Assembly (NCBI GenBank): GCA_002365175.1
Contig: DEZK01000036.1
Span: 104,001 to 168,000, forward strand
Length of the DNA stretch: 64,000 nucleotides
Reading direction: 5' to 3'
Source of the DNA: Raskinella chloraquaticus (SeqCode)
Lineage (GTDB): Bacteria > Pseudomonadota > Alphaproteobacteria > Rhizobiales > UBA4765
The translations under genes and the position numbers were made by a program. The notes beneath the pieces were generated by a model, which saw only the letters and a list, made by a program, of their open reading frames with translations, searched no databases and was not told the DNA's origin. Below, piece by piece: positions 57,948-64,000 of the stretch (positions are counted from its first letter, which is position 1; each line of letters starts with the position of its first letter).

Positions 57948-60896
57948 ATGACAAGACAAGACAAACAGACCACTTCTTTCCTCGATGGCGCCAGTGCTGG
58001 CTATATCGAGCAGCTGCAGGCCCGCTATGAGCTGGACCCGCATTCAGTTGATGCGAGCTGGCAGGATTTCTTTTCAGCGCTCGGTGAGACCAAGGGCGAG
58101 GTCAAAAGCGCGGCAGCGGGCGCTTCGTGGAAGCGACCCAACTGGCCGGTGCAGGCGAATGGCGATCTGGTCGCGGCGCTGGATGGCATGTGGCCGCAGG
58201 CCGACAAGGCGCTCAGCGAAAAATTGCAGAAGAAAGCGGCAGCCGGCGGGGTCGCCCTGTCGCAGGAGCAGCTGCACAGCGCGACACGCGATTCGGTGCG
58301 GGCGCTGATGATGATCCGCGCCTTCCGGGCGCGTGGCCATTTCCATGCCGATCTTGATCCGCTGAAGCTCGACCCGCCAAAGCCCGAGCCGGAGCTTGAT
58401 CCGGCAAGCTACGGGTTTGCGGAAGGCGATCTCGACCGCCCGATCTTCATCGATCATGTGCTTGGCCTTGAGACGGCAAGCGTGCGCCAGATGGTGGAGA
58501 TCCTGCGACGCACCTATTGCTCCACGCTTGGTATCGAATTCCTCCATATGTCGAACCAGGAAGAGAAGTCGTGGTTGCAGGAGCGCATCGAGGGACCGGA
58601 CAAATCGATCGATTTCACGCCCGAGGGCAAGCGCGCCATTCTCAACAAGCTGGTCGAGGCCGAAGGCTTCGAGAAATTCCTTGATATCAAGTCACGAACC
58701 ACCAAGCGTTTTGGCCTTGATGGCGGGGAATCGATGATCCCGGCGCTGGAGCAGATTATCAAGCGCGGCGGCAATCTCGGCGTCAAGGATATCGTGATCG
58801 GCATGGCGCATCGCGGGCGCCTCAACGTGCTGGCGCAGGTGATGGGCAAGCCGCACCGGGCGATTTTCAACGAATTCAAGGGTGGCTCCTTCCTGCCTGA
58901 TGATGTGGCGGGTTCGGGCGACGTCAAATATCATCTCGGCGCCTCCTCGGACCGCGAATTCGACAACAACAAGGTGCATCTGTCGCTGACGCCGAACCCC
59001 TCGCATCTGGAAATTGTTGACCCGGTTGTACTGGGCAAGGTGCGCGCCAAGCAGGATCATTATAATTGCCCGCCCGATGACCGGCGTGTCGTCATGCCGC
59101 TCCTCATCCATGGCGATGCGGCCTTTGCCGGGCAGGGCGTGGTCGCTGAATGTTTCGCGCTGTCAGGGCTCAAGGGTTATCGCACCGGCGGCTCGATCCA
59201 TTTCATCGTCAACAACCAGATCGGTTTTACCACTTATCCGCGCTATTCGCGCTCCTCGCCCTATCCGTCTGATGTCGCCAAGTTGATCGAGGCGCCGATC
59301 TTCCACGTCAATGGCGATGATCCGGAAGCCGTCGTTTTTGCTGCCAAGGTTGCGACCGAGTTCCGCCATAAATTCCAGAAGCCGGTCGTCATCGATATGT
59401 GGTGCTATCGTCGGTTCGGCCACAATGAGGTCGACGAGCCGGCGTTCACCCAGCCGCTGATGTACAAGAACATCCGCCAGCATCCCAGCACGATGACGAT
59501 CTATGCCGAGAAGCTGAAGCGCGAAGGGCTGATTGCCGAGGGTGAAGTCGAGGCGTGGGTCCAGGCGTTCCGCGACAAGCTCGAAAGCGAGTTTGAAGCA
59601 GGGCAGAGCTACAAGCCCAATCGTGCCGAATGGTATGATGGCCGTTGGGCGGGGCTTGGTCCGGCCGATGACGAGAACGAAGCGCGTCGTGGCGATACCA
59701 GTGTCACAACCGACAGGCTGAAGGCGCTGGGAGCAAAAATCACCCGGCTGCCCGGCGATTTCAAGGCGCATCGCAATATCGAGAAATTCATGGAGGAGCG
59801 CCGTCAATCCATCGAGAGCGGCGAAGGATTGAACTGGGCAACCGCCGAAGCGCTCGCTTTCGCAACCCTTCTCGACGAGGGTCATGTGGTGCGCCTCTCG
59901 GGCCAGGATTGCGAGCGCGGTACCTTTTCGCAGCGCCACAGTGTCCTCATCGACCAGGACAGTGAAAAGCGCTACACGCCGCTTAAAAATCTGTCGGAAA
60001 CCCAGGCGCGCTTCGAGGTCATTAATTCACTGCTGTCGGAAGTAGCGGTTCTTGGTTTTGACTACGGCTATTCGATTGCCGAGCCGAACGCGCTGGTGTT
60101 GTGGGAAGCCCAGTTCGGCGATTTCGCCAATGGCGCGCAGGTGGTGTTTGACCAGTTCATCTCGTCGGGCGAGCGCAAATGGTTGCGCGCCTGCGGCCTC
60201 GTCTGCCTGTTGCCACATGGTTATGAGGGGCAGGGGCCGGAGCATTCCTCCGCCCGCCTCGAACGTTTCCTGCAGATGACGGCGGAAGACAACATGCAGG
60301 TGGCGAACTGCACGACGCCGGCTAACTATTTCCACATCCTGCGCCGGCAGATGAAGCGCAGCTTCCGCAAGCCTCTGATCCTGATGACGCCCAAATCGCT
60401 GCTGCGTGCCAAAAGCGCCACCTCGAGGCTCGATGATCTGGCTGAAGGCACGTCCTTCCACCGTCTGCTGTGGGATGACGCGCAGACGCTGCCCGGCCAG
60501 AAGATCAAGCTGAAGGCCGACAGCAAGATCCGCCGCGTCGTGCTGTGCTCGGGGAAGGTCTATTACGATCTTTATGAAGAACGTGAAAAGCGCGGCATCG
60601 ATGACATCTATCTTCTGCGTGTCGAGCAGCTTTACCCGTTCCCGACGCGCTCGCTCGTGACCGAACTCTCGCGCTTCAAGAAGGCAGACGTGGTCTGGTG
60701 CCAGGAAGAGCCCAAGAACATGGGAGCCTGGTCACATATCGAGGTTTATGTCGAATGGGTGTTGAAACAGATCGAGGCCGCCTGTCGCCGGCCGCGTTAT
60801 GTCGGGCGGGCGGCGGCGGCTGCCACGGCCACCGGCACGCTGTCGAAACATCAGGCGCAGCTCGCCGCCTTCCTTGATGACGCCCTCAAGGCGTGA
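57948..60896 (+). CDS. sucA: 2-oxoglutarate dehydrogenase E1 component
   Basis: A 982-residue thiamine-diphosphate enzyme. The N-terminal segment TSFLDGASAGYIEQLQARY is the standard E1 opening. IGMAHRGRLNVLAQVMGKP marks the ThDP domain, followed by LHGDAAFAGQG-like text (here LIHGDAAFAGQGVV). The transketolase-like C-terminal part has GEGLNWATAEALAF and SQRHSVLIDQ. It decarboxylates 2-oxoglutarate for SucB and LpdA. ATG 57948 has GGAA close upstream; the open frame begins earlier. Confidence 0.96.
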   Translation: MTRQDKQTTSFLDGASAGYIEQLQARYELDPHSVDASWQDFFSALGETKGEVKSAAAGASWKRPNWPVQANGDLVAALDGMWPQADKALSEKLQKKAAAGGVALSQEQLHSATRDSVRALMMIRAFRARGHFHADLDPLKLDPPKPEPELDPASYGFAEGDLDRPIFIDHVLGLETASVRQMVEILRRTYCSTLGIEFLHMSNQEEKSWLQERIEGPDKSIDFTPEGKRAILNKLVEAEGFEKFLDIKSRTTKRFGLDGGESMIPALEQIIKRGGNLGVKDIVIGMAHRGRLNVLAQVMGKPHRAIFNEFKGGSFLPDDVAGSGDVKYHLGASSDREFDNNKVHLSLTPNPSHLEIVDPVVLGKVRAKQDHYNCPPDDRRVVMPLLIHGDAAFAGQGVVAECFALSGLKGYRTGGSIHFIVNNQIGFTTYPRYSRSSPYPSDVAKLIEAPIFHVNGDDPEAVVFAAKVATEFRHKFQKPVVIDMWCYRRFGHNEVDEPAFTQPLMYKNIRQHPSTMTIYAEKLKREGLIAEGEVEAWVQAFRDKLESEFEAGQSYKPNRAEWYDGRWAGLGPADDENEARRGDTSVTTDRLKALGAKITRLPGDFKAHRNIEKFMEERRQSIESGEGLNWATAEALAFATLLDEGHVVRLSGQDCERGTFSQRHSVLIDQDSEKRYTPLKNLSETQARFEVINSLLSEVAVLGFDYGYSIAEPNALVLWEAQFGDFANGAQVVFDQFISSGERKWLRACGLVCLLPHGYEGQGPEHSSARLERFLQMTAEDNMQVANCTTPANYFHILRRQMKRSFRKPLILMTPKSLLRAKSATSRLDDLAEGTSFHRLLWDDAQTLPGQKIKLKADSKIRRVVLCSGKVYYDLYEEREKRGIDDIYLLRVEQLYPFPTRSLVTELSRFKKADVVWCQEEPKNMGAWSHIEVYVEWVLKQIEAACRRPRYVGRAAAAATATGTLSKHQAQLAAFLDDALKA

Positions 60897-60938
60897 TCAT
60901 GATCAGCCCTCATCCCACCGATTTTAGCAGGTAATCCG

Positions 60939-62141
60939 ATGTCGACCGAAATTCGTGTTCCCACTTTGGGCGAAAGCGTCACTGAAGCAACCATTGGCCG
61001 CTGGTTCAAGAAGCCCGGTGATGCGGTCAAGGCCGATGAGCCGCTGGTTGAACTTGAAACCGACAAGGTGACCGTCGAGGTTCCCGCTCCGGCGTCCGGC
61101 ACGCTGTCGGAGGTATCGGTCAAGGAAGGCGAGACGATCGCGGTTGGTGCGCTCCTTGGATCGATTTCTGCAGGAACGGGCTCAGCGAAAGCGGGTGCGC
61201 CGGCGCCTGTGCCGGTCGCAGCGCCGCCTGCGCCCGCCAGGGCGCCTGCCCACGGCGCCGATGGACCGGCTGTGGCGCGGTTAGCTGCTGAAAGCGGCGT
61301 TGCACCGCCTTCGCCCGGATCAGGCAAGGACGGGCGCGCCACCAAAGGTGACATGATGGCGGCAATTGCCTCGGCTGCCGCGCCAGCGGCTGCGCCATCA
61401 GTCGCCGTTCAGGTCCGCGCGCCATCGCCGGTCGATGACGCCTCGCGCGAAGAGCGCGTCAAGATGACCAAGCTGCGCCAGACGATCGCGCGTCGCCTCA
61501 AGGAGGCGCAGAACGCGGCTGCCATGCTCACGACCTTCAACGAGGTCGATATGAGCGCGGTCATGGGGCTGCGCAACCAGTACAAGGATCTGTTTGAAAA
61601 GAAGCACGGCGTGAAGCTTGGCTTCATGGGCTTCTTCGTCAAGGCCTGCGTGCAGGCATTGAAGGAAATCCCGTCGGTCAATGCCGAAATCGATGGCAGC
61701 GATATTGTCTACAAGAATTACTATCATATCGGCGTGGCCGTCGGCACCGAGAAGGGCCTTGTCGTGCCGGTGGTGCGCGATGCCGATCATCTGTCGATTG
61801 CCGGGGTCGAGAAGACGATCTCGGATTTCGGCAGGCGCGCCCGCGACGGACAATTGAAGCTTGAGGAAATGCAGGGTGGCACCTTCACCATTTCCAATGG
61901 CGGGGTTTATGGCTCACTGATGTCGACGCCGATCCTCAATGCTCCGCAATCAGCCATTCTGGGCATGCACAAGATTCAGGAGCGGCCCGTCGTGGTTGCC
62001 GGCAAGATCGAGATCCGGCCGATGATGTATCTGGCGGTCAGCTACGATCACCGCATCATTGATGGCAAGGAAGCGGTGACGTTTCTGGTGCGCATCAAGG
62101 AAGGCCTTGAAGATCCGGCGCGCCTGGTGATGGATCTTTGA
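60939..62141 (+). CDS. sucB: 2-oxoglutarate dehydrogenase E2 (dihydrolipoyl succinyltransferase)
   Basis: A 400-residue E2. One lipoyl domain carries Lys43 in ETDKVTVEV. A Pro/Ala-rich linker follows, then an E3-binding domain (about residues 108-145, DGPAVARLAAESGV). The catalytic core ends SYDHRIIDGKEAVTFLV, with the active-site His and Asp. It follows sucA by 42 nt. Confidence 0.95.
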   Translation: MSTEIRVPTLGESVTEATIGRWFKKPGDAVKADEPLVELETDKVTVEVPAPASGTLSEVSVKEGETIAVGALLGSISAGTGSAKAGAPAPVPVAAPPAPARAPAHGADGPAVARLAAESGVAPPSPGSGKDGRATKGDMMAAIASAAAPAAAPSVAVQVRAPSPVDDASREERVKMTKLRQTIARRLKEAQNAAAMLTTFNEVDMSAVMGLRNQYKDLFEKKHGVKLGFMGFFVKACVQALKEIPSVNAEIDGSDIVYKNYYHIGVAVGTEKGLVVPVVRDADHLSIAGVEKTISDFGRRARDGQLKLEEMQGGTFTISNGGVYGSLMSTPILNAPQSAILGMHKIQERPVVVAGKIEIRPMMYLAVSYDHRIIDGKEAVTFLVRIKEGLEDPARLVMDL

Positions 62142-62201
62142 GGCAAAAATCAACGCGGACGGGTCCGATCATGGGCCGTACATGAGTGAAGGAATGTAAC
62201 G

Positions 62202-62591
62202 ATGAGCCTGATGACAGTCGTGATCTGGGGTTGTTTGCTTATTGTGGTACAAATTGTCGCCCAGACGCTGGTGCTGGTCCGCGACGTCGGCCTGATGGGG
62301 GCGTTTCATTCGCGTGATGACCACATGACGCCGGCAAGCGTGCTTGGCGGTCGTCTGACGAGAGCGCTGCGCAATGTCCTTGAAACCTTCCCGGTTTTTG
62401 TTGCCCTCGTGGTCGTCGCCAACGCTGCTGGAAAGCAGGGGGATGCAACCCTGCTTCTGGGTGCGCAGATCTGGCTGTGGGCGCGTGTTGCCTATGTGCC
62501 GGTTTATGCGGCTGGCATCCCGATCGCGCGCACGCTGATATGGACGGCTTCCGTCATCGGCCTGTGTCTGATGCTTTCGCGCCTGGTGTGA
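62202..62591 (+). CDS. MAPEG family membrane protein
   Basis: A 129-residue, four-helix membrane protein of the MAPEG (glutathione-transferase-like) superfamily, with RLTRALRNVLETFPVFVALVVVANAAG and WARVAYVPVYAAGIP as family landmarks. It stands between sucB and lpdA and precedes a strong terminator hairpin. A link to the dehydrogenase complex is not apparent. Confidence 0.85.
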   Translation: MSLMTVVIWGCLLIVVQIVAQTLVLVRDVGLMGAFHSRDDHMTPASVLGGRLTRALRNVLETFPVFVALVVVANAAGKQGDATLLLGAQIWLWARVAYVPVYAAGIPIARTLIWTASVIGLCLMLSRLV

Positions 62592-62600
62592 TTTTCAGAG

Positions 62601-62640
62601 CAAATCCGGCGAATTGATATTCGCCGGATTTGTTCGCTCT
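62601..62640 (+). terminator. Strong hairpin between MAPEG gene and lpdA
   Basis: CAAATCCGGCGAAT (62601-62614) pairs perfectly with ATTCGCCGGATTTG (62619-62632) around the loop TGAT, and a T-rich stretch (TTCGCTCTTCTTGTTTTT) follows. It looks like a real terminator or attenuator inside the TCA operon, implying that lpdA has its own promoter or is expressed by read-through. Confidence 0.75.
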
Positions 62641-62651
62641 TCTTGTTTTTG

Positions 62652-62694
62652 GCATTTTCTTCCCGCGAAACGGCTCCACTTCGCCCGAAAATGC
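62652..62694. repeat. Nested palindrome, Rhizobiales-type repeat
   Basis: GCATTTTC (62652-62659) and GAAAATGC (62687-62694) bracket an inner pair GCGAA (62665-62669) and TTCGC (62680-62684) around ACGGCTCCAC. The pattern resembles the palindromic elements of Rhizobiales. It lies just upstream of lpdA. Confidence 0.5.
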
Positions 62695-62719
62695 ACTAGC
62701 GACGAGGTTTTATTCGCCC

Positions 62720-64000
62720 ATGCCTTATGATGTTGTTGTCATCGGTTCCGGTCCTGGCGGTTATGTGTGTGCCATCCGGGCAGCCCAGCTCGGGCTTAAA
62801 ACCGCCATCGTCGAGAAATGGTCGACCTTCGGCGGTACCTGCCTCAATGTCGGCTGTATTCCCTCGAAGGCACTGTTGCACGCGTCCGAGTTGTTCGATG
62901 AGGCAGGTCATGGTTTCGCCGATTTCGGTATCCTCGTCGGCAAGCCGAAACTCGATCTGGTGATGATGATGAAGCATAAGGCAGACACGGTGGCAGCCAA
63001 TGTCAACGGCGTCGCCTTCCTCCTGAAGAAGAACAAGGTCGATGCGCATATCGGAACCGGCCGCATTCTGGCTCCGGGGCGCGTCGAAGTGACGGCGGCT
63101 GACGGCAAGGTGAGCGAGCTTCAGACCACATCAATCGTCATTGCCAGCGGTTCGGTGGTGGCGCCCTTGCGTGATGGCAAGGGGGACGTGATCGAGGTCG
63201 ACGAGAAGATCATTGTCTCGTCCACAGGGGCTCTCGACATCGCCAAGGTGCCGGCCAAGATGATCGTCGTTGGCGCCGGCGTGATCGGCATGGAGCTTGG
63301 ATCGGTGTGGCGCCGTCTTGGCGCCGAGGTGACGGTTATTGAATTTCTTGACCGGACGCTGGCTGGCCTTGATCTTGATGTTGCCAAGCAATTCCAGCGG
63401 CTGATGGAAAAGCAGGGGATTGTCTTCCACCTCTCGTCCAAGGTCACAGGTATTGCCAAAACGAAATCGGGTGCCAGGGTCACGGTTGAGCCGGTGGCAG
63501 GTGGAGAAGCGCAAACGCTGAACGCGGATGTGGTGCTGATTGCCACCGGGCGCATTCCCTATACCGAGGGGCTTGGGCTTGATGCGCTGGGTATCGCGCT
63601 CGACCAGCGCAAGCGCATTGTCGTTGATGCGCATTATGCCACCAATGTTGCCGGCATCTATGCAATTGGTGACGTCATTGCCGGGCCTATGCTGGCGCAT
63701 AAGGCGGAGGATGAAGGCGTGGCCTGCGCCGAAAATTTAGCCGGCAAAGCGGGGCACGTGAATTACGATGTCATCCCCAATGTCGTCTACACGTTTCCTG
63801 AAGTCGCCAGCGTCGGCAGGACCGAGGAAGAGCTGAAGGCAGCGGGGATCGCCTATAATATCGGCAAATTTCCGTTCACCGCCAATGGCAGGGCGCGTGC
63901 AAACCGCACCACCGAGGGCTTCGTCAAGGTTCTCGCCGATCAGTCAACTGACGAGGTGCTGGGCGTTCATATCTTCGGCGCCGGTGCTGGCGACATGATC
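62720..64000 (+). CDS. lpdA: Dihydrolipoyl dehydrogenase (5' part)
   Basis: 427 residues are present and the gene continues past the window end. The FAD motif is VVIGSGPGGYVCAIRAAQLG. The redox-active disulfide is Cys41-Cys46 in GGTCLNVGCIPSK. The NAD motif GAGVIGMELGSVWRRLGA and the second FAD-binding motif YAIGDVIAGPMLAHKAEDEG follow. It is the E3 component that reoxidises the lipoyl groups of SucB. ATG 62720 starts MPYDVVVIGSG. The C-terminal dimerisation domain is partly outside the window. Confidence 0.95.
   Translation, partial: MPYDVVVIGSGPGGYVCAIRAAQLGLKTAIVEKWSTFGGTCLNVGCIPSKALLHASELFDEAGHGFADFGILVGKPKLDLVMMMKHKADTVAANVNGVAFLLKKNKVDAHIGTGRILAPGRVEVTAADGKVSELQTTSIVIASGSVVAPLRDGKGDVIEVDEKIIVSSTGALDIAKVPAKMIVVGAGVIGMELGSVWRRLGAEVTVIEFLDRTLAGLDLDVAKQFQRLMEKQGIVFHLSSKVTGIAKTKSGARVTVEPVAGGEAQTLNADVVLIATGRIPYTEGLGLDALGIALDQRKRIVVDAHYATNVAGIYAIGDVIAGPMLAHKAEDEGVACAENLAGKAGHVNYDVIPNVVYTFPEVASVGRTEEELKAAGIAYNIGKFPFTANGRARANRTTEGFVKVLADQSTDEVLGVHIFGAGAGDMI

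Noticed and set aside
1..64000. CRISPR arrays, insertion sequences, prophage or rRNA genes
   Set aside because: No regularly spaced repeats, transposase or integrase frames, phage structural genes or rRNA sequences were seen on either strand.

Overview
The window is GC-rich chromosomal DNA of an alphaproteobacterium, most likely a member of the Hyphomicrobiales (Rhizobiales). The evidence is the zapE - mdh - sucC - sucD - sucA - sucB - lpdA order, an LDH-like malate dehydrogenase, a membrane-bound formate dehydrogenase locus with DUF6505/DUF6352/DUF3305/DUF3306 genes, and intergenic palindromic elements resembling the repeats scattered through Rhizobiales genomes. Genus and species cannot be fixed from the sequence alone. 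There is no prophage, insertion sequence or CRISPR array.

Layout. 1-516: tail of a DUF1223 protein. 570-3234 (minus): two-subunit molybdenum hydroxylase (iorAB type). 3328-8830 (minus): a complete peptide/nickel-type ABC importer (binding protein, two permeases, two ATPases). 8831-9134: AT-rich intergenic island that leads into a JmjC/cupin-like gene and a CelD/FemAB-like acetyltransferase (9135-11278). 11261-14923 (minus): D,D-carboxypeptidase, EamA exporter and CobW GTPase. 15162-16505: a seven-bladed WD40 propeller fused to cytochrome c. 16516-18591 (minus): a polyferredoxin.

18782-28516 (plus) is the most distinctive block: a lipoate/biotin-ligase-like protein, four DUF proteins, a DNA-binding-domain/TorD chaperone fusion, a small Tat protein, formate dehydrogenase alpha, beta and gamma, and a 51-residue membrane protein that falls below usual length cut-offs. 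A strong hairpin terminator follows, and then mrp. Read together, these genes make, mature, export and wire up a periplasmic Mo/W formate dehydrogenase. The adjacent cytochrome and polyferredoxin are plausible partners.

29656-33450: an aldehyde dehydrogenase, tRNA-Leu(CAA), a DedA-family protein, DsbB and an HNH nuclease. 33544-37033 (minus): zur-like regulator, ispG and a two-subunit aconitase X, the last three genes tightly spaced. 37081-41981 (minus): TetR regulator plus RND efflux pump. 42152-45004: 3-hydroxybutyrate dehydrogenase, an SDR and a ferredoxin-reductase-type flavoprotein. 45010-46769: two RNA methyltransferases. 46817-50495 (minus): a MacAB-like exporter whose adaptor carries an unusual Spy/CpxP-like insertion. 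50642-51325: an AprI/Inh-type lipoprotein. 51537-64000: zapE, a DUF1003 protein and the TCA-cycle operon, interrupted by a methyltransferase gene and a MAPEG gene and running off the window inside lpdA.

All functional names rest on motif recognition by eye. No database search was run.
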